This document shows, piece by piece, positions 1 through 10,970 of a stretch of DNA of 64,000 nt. The notes under the pieces were generated by a model. It made no database searches, was not told the DNA's origin, and saw only the letters and a program-made list of their open reading frames with translations. The position numbers and the translations under genes are program-made. Each line of letters begins with the position of its first letter. The first letter of the stretch is position 1. Source of the stretch: DATMER01 sp963741305 (GTDB lineage: Bacteria > Acidobacteriota > Thermoanaerobaculia > Multivoradales > UBA5704); contig CAVUHL010000003.1 of the NCBI GenBank assembly GCA_963741305.1, positions 6,324,001 to 6,388,000 on the forward strand. Direction: 5' to 3'.

Positions 1-107
1 CGTTCAACCCACCGCTGGAGAACGCTGACGCCGGAGGGCTCCTCATCCGGAACCTGGTGGCCGGTCCTGCTTCCCTCAGCGGGCAGTTTCCTCGCGGGCT
101 CGCCCAT
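1..107 (-). CDS. Hypothetical protein, N-terminus only (runs off left edge)
   Basis: An ATG at 107 opens a minus-strand frame that stays open to the window edge (35 residues, beginning MGEPARKLPAEG). A near-consensus promoter lies directly upstream and supports this start. The visible part is polar and has no recognisable domain. The style of the N-terminus resembles some Uma2-type (DUF820) nuclease genes, but that is an impression from too little sequence. No Shine-Dalgarno sequence is visible because the predicted transcript starts at or next to the ATG. Confidence 0.5.
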   Translation of the reverse strand, partial: MGEPARKLPAEGSRTGHQVPDEEPSGVSVLQRWVE

Positions 108-114
108 GGTCCCG

Positions 115-143
115 AGTATACGGAGTCTCCCGAGTTCCGTCAA
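115..143 (-). promoter_or_regulatory. Near-consensus sigma70 promoter giving a predicted leaderless mRNA
   Basis: Read on the minus strand, a -35 TTGACG (138-143) and a -10 TATACT (115-120) are separated by exactly 17 bp. Each hexamer differs from consensus by one base. Seven bases after the -10 comes the ATG at 107, so transcription should begin at the start codon. Confidence 0.65.
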
Positions 144-219
144 AGATACCGTGTTCCCGCGCCTTTGGGAAGAGGAGGGCACCACAAGGCGACACTGCGA
201 CGGAGAATGGCCGGATTCT

Positions 220-894
220 TCAGAATCGGATCGCGGGCTCCCGAGTGGCGGCCAGCCAGCCGGGGAGATCCACCACCCGCTCCAGGCAGGCGAGCGGCTC
301 GAACGTCTGGAGATCCTCGCGGCAGTGCGAGCCGGTGCAGACGCCAATCCCTCCGGTCCCCGCGTTCCTCGCCATCTCCAGGTCGAAGGTCGTGTCTCCG
401 ATCATCAGCGCCTCGGCTGGCGGTACTCCCAGATCGTTCAGGATGTCGAGGAGCATCTGCGGATGCGGCTTGGAGAAGGCCTCGTCGGCCGTTCTCGTCG
501 AGTGAAAGAAACCGCCCAGGCCGGTCTTATCCAGCGAGAAGTTCAGCCCCCGACGGCTCTTTCCCGTGGCTACCGCCAGAAGATAACCTTCCTCCGCGAG
601 ATCGCGGAGCATCGCCTCGACCCCGGTGAAGAGCACCGGCGTGTCGCGGAAGGTCAGGTACCAGTGCCGCCGGTACGACTCCATGATGGCCTCGAAGAGC
701 GCGTCATCACAGCCGGGGACCAGGATCTCGGCCGTTTCCCGCAGGCCGAGCCCGATCGTGCCGCGGATCGTCTCCTTGGGCAGCTCTCCCAGCTCCAGCT
801 CCCGGATCACCGCCTGGGTGCAAGCGGTGATCACCCCCACGGAGTCCATGAGGGTGCCGTCCCAGTCGAAGACGAGAAGACGGGGAGGGTTCAA
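220..894 (-). CDS. HAD-family phosphatase, phosphoglycolate phosphatase-like
   Basis: This is a cytoplasmic haloacid dehalogenase-fold phosphohydrolase of about 224 residues. Motif I is DWDGT near the N-terminus, motif II the ATGKS stretch, and motif III/IV the GDTTFD stretch that binds Mg2+. The layout with a helical cap matches Gph/PGP-type enzymes, but the substrate cannot be read from sequence. The start is a TTG at 894 that overlaps the stop of the nucleotidyltransferase gene (TTGA), which implies translational coupling. It is the last gene of a run of tightly spaced minus-strand genes that extends back to fsa. Confidence 0.8.
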   Translation of the reverse strand: MNPPRLLVFDWDGTLMDSVGVITACTQAVIRELELGELPKETIRGTIGLGLRETAEILVPGCDDALFEAIMESYRRHWYLTFRDTPVLFTGVEAMLRDLAEEGYLLAVATGKSRRGLNFSLDKTGLGGFFHSTRTADEAFSKPHPQMLLDILNDLGVPPAEALMIGDTTFDLEMARNAGTGGIGVCTGSHCREDLQTFEPLACLERVVDLPGWLAATREPAIRF

Positions 895-1952
895 CTGACC
901 AGCCCTCCCGGCCCGAAGGGGGTGAAGACCGCCTCGCCCACGACCGAGTCGTCGAGCCCCGGGGTGAAGCCGGCCCGTTGCGGCATGATGATCCGGCGCT
1001 CGACCCAGGTGCCTGGCGGGACCGCGGCGCCGAAGCCGAGGATCGACTCGCGTACCACGCTCCCCTTGCCCACCCGCGATCCGGGCAGCAGGACAGACCT
1101 CTCGACCACCGCGCCCTCGCCCACCTTCGAGCCCGCCTCGATCGCGGAGCGCCGGACCCTGGCGCCGGGCTCCACCACGGCCTCCGGCGAGATCCAGGCC
1201 TGCCGCCAGAGCCGCTCCGGCCAGCCGGCCCGCGCCCAGTCGACCACCCCTTCGAGGAAGCGCTGCGGTGTCCCGAGGTCGTGCCACGGCCGCGTGGTAA
1301 CCAACGACGTCAGCTTCCCCTCGGGCTCGGCCAGCAGCGGGATGTAGAGGCCGTGGACGATGTCCGACTTCCCCGGGCCGATCCGCTCCAGGAGCCGGGG
1401 CGAGATCACGTGGGCGCCGGCGAAGACATGACGCCGGACCACCTCTCCCTTCTCCGGATCGTTGGGACGGAACGACAGGATGCGGCCGTCGCGGTCGAGC
1501 CCCACGCCGCCGCCGAAGTCCGCGGGCGGAGCCTGCGCGGTGAACAGGAGCGCGGCCTGTGCGCTGTCAGCCTGAAAACGCCGGATCAGCTTCTTGAGCG
1601 GCCAGCGGCAGAGGCTGTCGCCATTGATCAGCAGGACCATGTCGGCCCCGGCGAGGAAATCCTTGAGCGGATGGAGCGCGCCGAGGGTACCCAGCAGCTC
1701 GGGCTCCTCGGAGTAGACGAGCGGCATGCCGGCGAAGCTGTCGCCGAAGCGCTGCCGGATCTGGTCCCCCCGGTGGTGGAGGTTGACCGCCGCGGCCTCA
1801 CAGCCGACCGCGGCGAGCTGCTGCAGGGTGTGCCCGAGGATGGGCAGCCCGGTGACGGGCAGCAGGGGCTTGGGGGTGACGTCCGTCAACGGCCGCAGCC
1901 GCGTGCCGAGCCCCGCCGCCAGAACCAGGGCCCTCAGACGACCGGTCTGCAT
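891..1952 (-). CDS. Sugar-phosphate nucleotidyltransferase with C-terminal hexapeptide repeats
   Basis: The N-terminal nucleotidyltransferase domain has the NTP-binding signature GLGTRLRPLT followed by PKPLLPV (first 40 residues) and the metal-binding INGDSL segment. The C-terminal third carries left-handed beta-helix type repeats (VVEPGARV, KVGEGAVV, RVGKGSVV). This is the architecture of GDP-mannose pyrophosphorylase-like or MurNAc-1-phosphate uridylyltransferase-like enzymes; the exact sugar and nucleotide are not determinable. ATG at 1952 is chosen because it directly precedes the catalytic domain and lies 5 bp after the CYTH stop. The product would supply activated sugar for envelope glycans. 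Confidence 0.8.
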   Translation of the reverse strand: MQTGRLRALVLAAGLGTRLRPLTDVTPKPLLPVTGLPILGHTLQQLAAVGCEAAAVNLHHRGDQIRQRFGDSFAGMPLVYSEEPELLGTLGALHPLKDFLAGADMVLLINGDSLCRWPLKKLIRRFQADSAQAALLFTAQAPPADFGGGVGLDRDGRILSFRPNDPEKGEVVRRHVFAGAHVISPRLLERIGPGKSDIVHGLYIPLLAEPEGKLTSLVTTRPWHDLGTPQRFLEGVVDWARAGWPERLWRQAWISPEAVVEPGARVRRSAIEAGSKVGEGAVVERSVLLPGSRVGKGSVVRESILGFGAAVPPGTWVERRIIMPQRAGFTPGLDDSVVGEAVFTPFGPGGLVS

Positions 1953-1957
1953 GGGTG

Positions 1958-2515
1958 TCAGCGGTCCCCGAAAACCATCTCGGGAGGCGCGTCCGGATGC
2001 TGCTTCAGGTAGTCTTCGTAGAGGCGCAGGTAGGAGCGCCGCTCGCCTTTCTCGGGATCGAAGCCGCAGCGTTTCGCCACGACATCGGCGCGGTCGCCCT
2101 CGAACTCGGCGAAGTCGCCGATCGGGGTGTGGTCGAGCGCGATGGTCACGCCGCCGAGCTGCCACTCCTCCCTCATCTTCTGGTAGCGGCGGACGGCGGC
2201 GTAGCCGAGGTTCTCGAGCAGCGCCCGCGCCTGCTCGGCGCTCTCGACCTCGATCTCGTGCTCCTGGCGGATCTTGAGGTTCCCTTCCAGGCGCATCGGT
2301 CCCTTGTAGGTGAGGCGGGCCTTCCCGCCGTCGGTACGAAGCCGCAGGATCTTGCCCTCCTTCCTCAGCTCGTCGCCGCGGTCGAGGATCCAGTTGTCCT
2401 CGAACGCGGAAGGCCCCTTCCGCTCGGCTTCCAGCTCGATGAGACGGTCGCGCAGCTTGTCCAGCTCGACGCCTGGAAACTTGATCTCGCGCTCTAGATT
2501 GTCCTTGCTCCTCAT
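1958..2515 (-). CDS. CYTH-domain protein (class IV adenylate cyclase / thiamine triphosphatase-like)
   Basis: This 185-residue protein has the diagnostic ExExK motif at residues 8-12 and alternating charged strands (LRLRTDGGKARLTYK, EIEVES) that line the triphosphate tunnel of the CYTH fold. Family members hydrolyse organic triphosphates, inorganic triphosphate or, in a few cases, make cAMP; the substrate here is open. The ATG overlaps the stop of the upstream M20 peptidase gene (ATGA), so the two are probably co-translated. Confidence 0.8.
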   Translation of the reverse strand: MRSKDNLEREIKFPGVELDKLRDRLIELEAERKGPSAFEDNWILDRGDELRKEGKILRLRTDGGKARLTYKGPMRLEGNLKIRQEHEIEVESAEQARALLENLGYAAVRRYQKMREEWQLGGVTIALDHTPIGDFAEFEGDRADVVAKRCGFDPEKGERRSYLRLYEDYLKQHPDAPPEMVFGDR

Positions 2516-3894
2516 AGCTCGCCCAGGCGATCCAGCAACCGTGCCACGGAGCGGATGCCGTTATAAAAGTGGCTGATGTTGAACTTTTCGTTGGGAGAGT
2601 GCAGGCCGTCGTCGTGCAGGCCGAAGCCGAGCAGCAGCACGGGCGCGTTCAGCTCCTGGGCAAAGGTGGAGACGATCGGGATCGAGCCCCCCTCGCGGAT
2701 GCGCACTGGCCGCGCTCCCCAGACCTCCTGCATGGCATCCATGGCGGCCTCGACGATCGGCCCCTGGGCCTCGACCACCACCGGATCGGCCCCGTGCAGG
2801 GACTCCACCTCGACCTTCACCCCCGTCGGAGCGATCGATTGGACGTAGTCGGCGAACAGCTTGGCGATCTTCTTGGGGTCCTGGTCGGGCACCAGCCGCA
2901 TGGAGACCTTGGCGCCGCCCCAGGACGGCAGGACCGTCTTCGCGCCCTTGCCCATGTAGCCGCCGAAGATGCCGTTGACGTCGCAGGTCGGCCGCGCCCA
3001 GGTGCGCTCGCGGGTGGAGTAGGCCTCCTCGCCGAACAGCTCGGGCACGCCGAGCTCGGCCTGGTACTCCTTCTCGTCGAACGGCAGGGCCCCGAACTCC
3101 TTGCGCTCCCACTCTTCCAGGGGCCGCACGTCGTCGTAGAAGCCCGGGATCAGGATGCGGCCGGTCTTCTCGTCCTGCAGCTTGGAGATGATCAGGGCGA
3201 GGGCGTTGAGCGGGTTCCGCACCGCGCCGCCGAAAGTGCCGGAGTGCAGGTCCTTGTTCGGGCCGGTTACCTTGACCTCCATGTAGGCGAGCCCCTTGAG
3301 GCCGTAGATCAGCGACGGCTGGCCGGGCGCGTAGAGGGAGGTGTCCGAGACCACGACGGCGTCGCACTTGAGGCGCTTGCCGCCATCCTTGCGGACGTAC
3401 TGCTCGATGGCGTGCCCGCCCGCCTCTTCCTCGCCCTCGACCAGGAACTTGACGTTGACCGGCAGCTTGCCGCGCTCGGCCAGCAGCGCCGCGACGCCTT
3501 TCACGTGGGTGTACGACTGCCCCTTGTCGTCCGTGGAGCCGCGGGCGACCAGCTTGTCCCCCTCGACCGTCGGCTCGAACGGCGGATTGCGCCAGAGCTC
3601 GACCGGGTCGACCGGCTGCACGTCGTAATGCCCATAGAAAAGGACCGTCGGCTTGCCCGGCGCGCCGAGCCACTCGCCGTAGACGAGGGGATGGCCGTCG
3701 GTCTCGATGCGCTCGGCCGTGAGGCCCGCGTCGCGCATCTTGCCCAGCAGGAACTCGCTGGCCCGCAACACGTCGTCGCGATAGGCCGGGTCAGTCGAGA
3801 TCGAGGGGATCCGGATATAGTCCTTCAGCTCTTCGAGGTAGCTTTCCTTTTCGGCCTCGATGCGATCGAGCACGTCCTGCGAACTGTTTGCCAC
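2512..3894 (-). CDS. M20-family metallopeptidase (dipeptidase/ArgE-DapE type)
   Basis: Zinc-ligand motifs of the M20 family are present in order: GHYDVQP, GSTDDKGQ, EGEEEAGG and a C-terminal GLHDDGLHSPNE. The length of about 460 residues and the preference-type motifs fit cytosolic dipeptidases (PepV/CNDP-like, often called dipeptidase or Xaa-His dipeptidase) rather than ArgE. The start is a GTG at 3894 because a GAGGAGGGG Shine-Dalgarno run sits just upstream; a longer in-frame extension exists but lacks support. The gene follows the CPBP protease stop by 4 bp. Confidence 0.85.
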   Translation of the reverse strand: MANSSQDVLDRIEAEKESYLEELKDYIRIPSISTDPAYRDDVLRASEFLLGKMRDAGLTAERIETDGHPLVYGEWLGAPGKPTVLFYGHYDVQPVDPVELWRNPPFEPTVEGDKLVARGSTDDKGQSYTHVKGVAALLAERGKLPVNVKFLVEGEEEAGGHAIEQYVRKDGGKRLKCDAVVVSDTSLYAPGQPSLIYGLKGLAYMEVKVTGPNKDLHSGTFGGAVRNPLNALALIISKLQDEKTGRILIPGFYDDVRPLEEWERKEFGALPFDEKEYQAELGVPELFGEEAYSTRERTWARPTCDVNGIFGGYMGKGAKTVLPSWGGAKVSMRLVPDQDPKKIAKLFADYVQSIAPTGVKVEVESLHGADPVVVEAQGPIVEAAMDAMQEVWGARPVRIREGGSIPIVSTFAQELNAPVLLLGFGLHDDGLHSPNEKFNISHFYNGIRSVARLLDRLGEL

Positions 3895-3898
3895 TGTC

Positions 3899-4504
3899 TC
3901 ACCCCTCCTCTTCACTCCGCGGGAGTCTAGCAGAGTCAAATGCCCGGCTGGCCAGGCGGCGGAGGTTCACGCCGTTGACCACAAAGTGCCCGATCACCGG
4001 CGCCAGAAGGTTGCCGCGCCACTCCATCAGCCCTCCGAACAGCCCCCCGGCCACGACGGCGAACAGGGTCCAGGCGCGGAAGGCGCTCCCCGGCCCCGTG
4101 TGGAGCACGGCGAACAGCACGGTCGCGGCGAGCAATCCCCACTGCCCCTGCACCGCGCCGCGGAAGAACAGCTCCTCGGCGAAGCCCGAGAGCACGGCGA
4201 GCGAGACCGCCTCCGCGGTGGTCAGCGGACCCAGCATCGCGGCGAGCTGCTCCTCGAGCTGCTTCGCCAGGGGAGAGACGCGCTCGCCCATCCACCACAA
4301 GCCGAGCAGCAGCAGCCCTGACCCGATCCCCAACAACAGGTCGATCCACCAGCTGCCGCGGTCGAAAAACAAGCTGAGGGGGATCGGGCCGTCGATGCGG
4401 AACCCGATCCACAGGATGCCCGCCACGGCCATCAGCAGGTAGATCACCCAGCCGAGGCGGTAGAGGCGCCCCGGCTGGGGAGGGGTTGGGGACAGCGGCT
4501 GCAA
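3899..4504 (-). CDS. CPBP (Abi) family intramembrane metalloprotease
   Basis: About 201 residues with several hydrophobic segments. The CPBP motif EELFFRG lies in the middle, with the later FAVLHTG and IGHFVVN histidine motifs that complete the Rce1-like zinc site. The family includes CAAX-prenyl proteases and bacteriocin-immunity proteins; the substrate here is unknown. The TTG start at 4504 keeps the whole first membrane segment and lies 5 bp after the fsa stop; it is the least certain part. The first 15 residues are proline-rich and cytosolic. Confidence 0.75.
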   Translation of the reverse strand: MQPLSPTPPQPGRLYRLGWVIYLLMAVAGILWIGFRIDGPIPLSLFFDRGSWWIDLLLGIGSGLLLLGLWWMGERVSPLAKQLEEQLAAMLGPLTTAEAVSLAVLSGFAEELFFRGAVQGQWGLLAATVLFAVLHTGPGSAFRAWTLFAVVAGGLFGGLMEWRGNLLAPVIGHFVVNGVNLRRLASRAFDSARLPRSEEEG

Positions 4505-4509
4505 CGACT

Positions 4510-5166
4510 CTACTCGTCGAACTTCTTGCCCGTTTTGTTCCAGTCGGAGAGGAAGCGCTCCAGGCCGGAGTCGGTCAGCGGGTGCTTGTAGAGCTGCTCC
4601 AGGACCTTGAACGGCAGCGTGGCCACGTCGGCCCCGAGCTGCGCGGACTGGACGATGTGCACCGGGTGGCGCACCGAGGCGACGAGCACCTTGGTGTCGA
4701 AATCGTAGGCGCGGTAGATGGTCACGACCTGGTCGATGAGGAGCATGCCGTCCTCGGCCACATCGTCCAGCCGCCCGATGAAGGGAGAGATGTAGGCCGC
4801 GCCGGCCTTGGCCGCGAGCAGGGCCTGGGCCGCGGAGAAGCAGAGGGTCACGTTGCAGCGGATCCCCTCCTTGAGGAGCTCGCGCACGCTGCGCAGCCCC
4901 GCCGGGGTCAGCGGCACCTTGACGATCACGTTCTCGGCCAGCCCGGCCAGTCGCCGGCCCTGCTCCATCATCTCGTCGAACTCGGTTGCCAGCACCTCGC
5001 CCGAGACGGGGCCGGGCACCAGGCGCGCGATTTCCTGGACGGTCTGAAGGTACGGCCGGCCCATCTTCGCGATCAGGGTCGGGTTGGTGGTGATGCCGTC
5101 GACCATGCCCCATTCGAGGCCGGTCTCGATCTCTTTGATGTCCGCGGTATCTAGAAAGAACTCCAT
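4510..5166 (-). CDS. fsa: Transaldolase-like fructose-6-phosphate aldolase
   Basis: A 218-residue short transaldolase of the FSA/TalC subfamily. It begins MEFFLDTADI and carries TTNPTL and the Schiff-base lysine in VIVKVPLT (Lys83). Short enzymes of this type either transfer dihydroxyacetone units in the pentose phosphate pathway or cleave fructose 6-phosphate; sequence alone does not separate the two. The ATG has a GGAGGG Shine-Dalgarno sequence 9 bp upstream. It follows gyrA by 54 bp on the same strand, so read-through from the gyrase transcript is likely. Confidence 0.85.
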   Translation of the reverse strand: MEFFLDTADIKEIETGLEWGMVDGITTNPTLIAKMGRPYLQTVQEIARLVPGPVSGEVLATEFDEMMEQGRRLAGLAENVIVKVPLTPAGLRSVRELLKEGIRCNVTLCFSAAQALLAAKAGAAYISPFIGRLDDVAEDGMLLIDQVVTIYRAYDFDTKVLVASVRHPVHIVQSAQLGADVATLPFKVLEQLYKHPLTDSGLERFLSDWNKTGKKFDE

Positions 5167-5220
5167 CTGGGATTTCCCTCCGTGTCGGGGTGAATGGCCC
5201 CGGGAGGGGCCTTTCTTCGA

Positions 5221-7833
5221 TCAGTGGACGGTCTCGGGGTCTTCCTCGTCGTCGAGGGGCTCGTCGTCCAGGTCCTCCTCGGGCGCGGCTTCCAATTCGA
5301 GCTCGGGAGCGAAGACCTCGGCCAGCGGATCGTCGCCGCCATTTCCCTCGATACCTTCCATGCCCTCGGTAGGTTCGACGAGGACTTCCTCCTCGCGCTC
5401 CACCTTGGCGATGGCCACGAGGCGGTCCTCGCCATAGAGGTTCATGAGCCGGACCCCCTGGGTCGAGCGGCCCACGAGGCGCACCCCCGAGACGTTGATG
5501 CGGATGATCATTCCGTCCTGGGTGATGAGCATCAGGCCGTCGCTGTCGGTCACGAAGCGGGCGCCGACGACCTCGCCGGTCTTGGGGGTCACCTTGAGGT
5601 TGATGATGCCCATGCCGCCGCGGCTCTGCTTGCGGTAGTCCTCGATCGGCGTGCGCTTGCCGTAGCCGCGCTCGGTGACCGTGAGGATCTCGCCGTGCGG
5701 GTCGAGCGCCTCCATGCCCACCACCCGGTCACCCTTGCGCAGGGTGATGCCCCGCACGCCATAGGTCGCACGGCCCATGGGGCGAGTGTCGCTCTCCGGA
5801 AAGCGGACGGAGTAGCCCTTGGCGGTCGCCAGGAGGATGTCCTTGGTGCCGTCCGTCTCGCGCACGGAGAGCACCTTGTCCCCCTCGTCGATGTTGATGC
5901 CGATGATGCCGCCCACCCGCGGGTTCGCATAGGCCGAGAGCGCGGTCTTCTTGACCGTGCCGTTCGCCGTGCAGAACACGAGATAGCGGTCCTCGGGGAA
6001 GGTGCGCACGGACACGGTGGTCGCGACCCGCTCCTTCGCCTCCAAATTAAGGAGGTTCACGATCGCCTTGCCGCGCGCCGCCGGGCCGGCCTCAGGGATT
6101 TCGTGCACCTTGAGCCAGTGCACGCGGCCGCTTTCGGTGAAAGCCAGGATGTAGCTGTGCGCCGAGGCGACGTACAGGTGCTCGACGAAGTCGTCCTCCC
6201 GCGTGGCCATGCCGGTGCGGCCGCGGCCGCCTCGGTGCTGGGCGCGGTAGAGGGTCAGCGGCGAACGCTTTACATAGCCGGTCTTGGTGACCGTGATCAC
6301 CATGGGCTCGTCCGCGATCATGTCCTCGATCGAAATATCGAGCGTCTCGGGGATGATCTCGGTCCGCCGCTTGTCGCCGTAGAGCTCCTTGAGCTCGCCG
6401 AGCTCCTGCTTGATCTCCTCCAGCACCAATTGATCGGAACCGAGGATGGCGCGCAGGCGCTCGATCGTGATCATCAGCTCGCGGTACTCTTCGACAACCT
6501 TTTCGCGCTCGAGCCCGGTGAGGCGCTGCAGGCGCATGTCGAGGATCGCCTGCGCCTGGACCTCGGACAGCGCGAAGCCGCTCATCAGGTTTTCGCGCGC
6601 CTCGGCGGGGCTCGCGCTGGCGCGGATCGTCGCGATCACTTCGTCCAAGTGATCGAGGGCCTTGAGGATGCCCTCCAAGATGTGAGCGCGCTCCTCGGCC
6701 TTGCGCAGGTCGAAGCGCGAGCGCCGGATGATGACCGTCTTGCGATGGTTGATGAAGTGGTAGAGCAGCTCCTTGAGCGTCATCACCCGCGGCTGGTTGT
6801 CGACGATGGCCAGCAGGATGATGCCGAACGTGGTCTGCATCTGGGTCATCTTGTAAAGCGAGTTCAGGATGACCTCGGGCACTTCGTTGCGCTTGACCTC
6901 GAGCACGATCCGGATGCCCTCGCGGTCGGACTCGTCGCGCAGGTCGGAAATCCCTTCGATCTTCTTTTCACGGATCAGCTCGGCCATGCGTTCGATCAGC
7001 TTGGCCTTGTTGACCTGGTAGGGGATCTCGGTCACGACGATCGACTGGCGATCGCCTTTCGCATGGTTTTCGATCCCGGCCCGGGCACGCACCTGCATGA
7101 TGCCGCGGCCGGTGGTGTAGGCCGCGCGGATGCCGGCCAGGCCGTGAATGTAGCCCGCGGTCGGGAAGTCCGGGCCCGGGACGGCCTCCATGAGCTCGTC
7201 GATCGTGATGTCCGGGTTATCGATCATCAGGAGCAGCGCATCGACCACTTCGCCGAGATTATGCGGCGGGATGTTCGTGGCCATGCCGACCGCGATGCCG
7301 GAACCTCCGTTGACCAGGAGGTTGGGCACGCGCGCGGGCAGGACCATCGGCTCGGTCTCGGAGCCGTCGTAGTTCGGTACCCAGTCGACCGTGTCCTTGT
7401 CGATGTCGTCGCGGAGCATCTCCTCGGCGAGCTTCATCAGGCGGACCTCGGTGTACCGCATGGCCGCCGGGTTGTCGCCGTCGATGGAGCCGAAGTTGCC
7501 CTGGCCATCGACAAGGGGGTAGCGCAGCGCGAAGTCCTGGGCCATCCGCACGACGGTGTCGTAGATCGCCGAGTCGCCGTGCGGGTGGTATTTGCCCATG
7601 ACGTCGCCGACGATGCGGGCCGACTTCTTATAAGGCCGGTCGGAGCGGTTGCCGCTCTCCCACATGCCATAGATCACGCGCCGGTGCACCGGCTTCATGC
7701 CGTCGCGCACATCGGGCAGCGCGCGGCCGATGATCACGCTCATCGCGTAATCGAGATAGCTGCGCTTCATCTCCTCTTCGATGTCAACCGGGATCGGCTG
7801 CTCGAAGGGGAGGTTCTGTTCGTTATCGCTCAT
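5221..7833 (-). CDS. gyrA: DNA gyrase subunit A
   Basis: 870 residues. The catalytic tyrosine is Tyr127 in AAMRYTEV. The quinolone-determining segment reads HPHGDSAIYD, with Ser88 and Asp92 at the positions of E. coli Ser83 and Asp87, so it looks wild type. The C-terminal beta-pinwheel is present with a GyrA box of the form QHRGGRG, which is needed for negative supercoiling and argues for gyrase rather than topoisomerase IV. The tail is very acidic (Glu/Asp-rich last 60 residues). Between it and gyrB lie two small genes on the same strand. Confidence 0.97.
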   Translation of the reverse strand: MSDNEQNLPFEQPIPVDIEEEMKRSYLDYAMSVIIGRALPDVRDGMKPVHRRVIYGMWESGNRSDRPYKKSARIVGDVMGKYHPHGDSAIYDTVVRMAQDFALRYPLVDGQGNFGSIDGDNPAAMRYTEVRLMKLAEEMLRDDIDKDTVDWVPNYDGSETEPMVLPARVPNLLVNGGSGIAVGMATNIPPHNLGEVVDALLLMIDNPDITIDELMEAVPGPDFPTAGYIHGLAGIRAAYTTGRGIMQVRARAGIENHAKGDRQSIVVTEIPYQVNKAKLIERMAELIREKKIEGISDLRDESDREGIRIVLEVKRNEVPEVILNSLYKMTQMQTTFGIILLAIVDNQPRVMTLKELLYHFINHRKTVIIRRSRFDLRKAEERAHILEGILKALDHLDEVIATIRASASPAEARENLMSGFALSEVQAQAILDMRLQRLTGLEREKVVEEYRELMITIERLRAILGSDQLVLEEIKQELGELKELYGDKRRTEIIPETLDISIEDMIADEPMVITVTKTGYVKRSPLTLYRAQHRGGRGRTGMATREDDFVEHLYVASAHSYILAFTESGRVHWLKVHEIPEAGPAARGKAIVNLLNLEAKERVATTVSVRTFPEDRYLVFCTANGTVKKTALSAYANPRVGGIIGINIDEGDKVLSVRETDGTKDILLATAKGYSVRFPESDTRPMGRATYGVRGITLRKGDRVVGMEALDPHGEILTVTERGYGKRTPIEDYRKQSRGGMGIINLKVTPKTGEVVGARFVTDSDGLMLITQDGMIIRINVSGVRLVGRSTQGVRLMNLYGEDRLVAIAKVEREEEVLVEPTEGMEGIEGNGGDDPLAEVFAPELELEAAPEEDLDDEPLDDEEDPETVH

Positions 7834-7855
7834 CGATTCGCTTTTCTTTCCTGAG

Positions 7856-8110
7856 TTAGGCGACCTGCTTCACTTCCCTGCCGATCTCGTACAGGAACTC
7901 GGGAGCGAAGTCAGCTCCGTTCGGCCACTCGATGGTCCGGGTCTCCTGACTGACCTTAACCTTGCTGAAGAAGCCCGGGTCCCGGAGAGGCTCGAAGACC
8001 TCTCCGTAAAGCTCACTGCTCAGGTCGACATCTTTCACGACGCCGTCCGAGAACTGGATCCGGAGCTCGTACCCTTCCTTCTGAGTGACCCCTTCGATAT
8101 GCAGAAACAT
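7856..8110 (-). CDS. DUF2442 family protein
   Basis: An 84-residue small protein starting MFLHIEGV, with the DUF2442 pattern of short beta strands (LRIQFSDGVVKDVDL) and a C-terminal ADFAPEFLYE segment. Family members are often encoded beside DUF4160 proteins, as here, and the pair is sometimes regarded as toxin-antitoxin-like; no biochemical role is established that I know of. ATG 8110 follows the DUF4160 stop by 11 bp. It ends 22 bp before gyrA, so all four genes probably share a transcript. Confidence 0.75.
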   Translation of the reverse strand: MFLHIEGVTQKEGYELRIQFSDGVVKDVDLSSELYGEVFEPLRDPGFFSKVKVSQETRTIEWPNGADFAPEFLYEIGREVKQVA

Positions 8111-8121
8111 CTTTCTCTTCC

Positions 8122-8378
8122 TCAAACCAGTGGTGAAATCGGCTCCAGGGGCTTGCGCTCCCGGGCCAGCTCCCAATCCCGCATCAGCTCGTCCTGATGT
8201 TTCTCCGTCCATTCGAAAATCATCTGCAGCGCCCGTCTCGACATTTCGCCCTGAATGACACCTGTCTGGATCGCAACGGTCACCTCCTGCTCCTGATAGC
8301 GGGCATGGAAGTGCGGCGGGTTGTGATCGTTGTAGTTCATGAAAATCACAATGCCATAGAACCGGCTGATCGTCGGCA

Positions 8379-8379
<1 letters not shown>
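8122..8379 (-). CDS. DUF4160 family protein
   Basis: An 85-residue protein with the DUF4160 core: FYGIVIFMNYNDHNPPHFH followed by ARYQEQEV. The conserved histidines and aspartate could form an active or metal site, but function is unknown. The start is ATG 8379, which shares one base with the gyrB stop (TGATG); a GTG one codon upstream is also possible. The overlap shows that the gene was placed with single-base precision behind gyrB and is translationally coupled to it. It pairs with the DUF2442 gene downstream. Confidence 0.75.
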
Positions 8380-10853
<2,474 letters not shown>

Positions 10854-10869
10854 GGGCAGGAATGTACAA

Positions 10870-10898
10870 ATTATAGCATGCCGGAAGGTTTTTTTCGA
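10870..10898 (-). promoter_or_regulatory. Candidate gyrB promoter
   Basis: On the minus strand a perfect -10 TATAAT (10870-10875) lies 17 bp from a weak -35 TCGAAA (10893-10898). The predicted start is about 10 nt before the gyrB GTG. This gives gyrB its own promoter in the 117-bp recF-gyrB gap. Confidence 0.55.
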
Positions 10899-10970
10899 GC
10901 CCTCTAGCCCCGAAAATTCAAGGGTTTACGGCTCATCGACTTCAACAGGAAAATCGTGAAAAAACTTCCC

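Noticed and set aside
2561..3673. Long overlapping open frames on the opposite strand or other frames of housekeeping genes
   Set aside because: High GC gives long chance frames. Their products are Arg/Gly/Ala-rich low-complexity sequences without motifs, and the real gene in the other frame has full family motifs.
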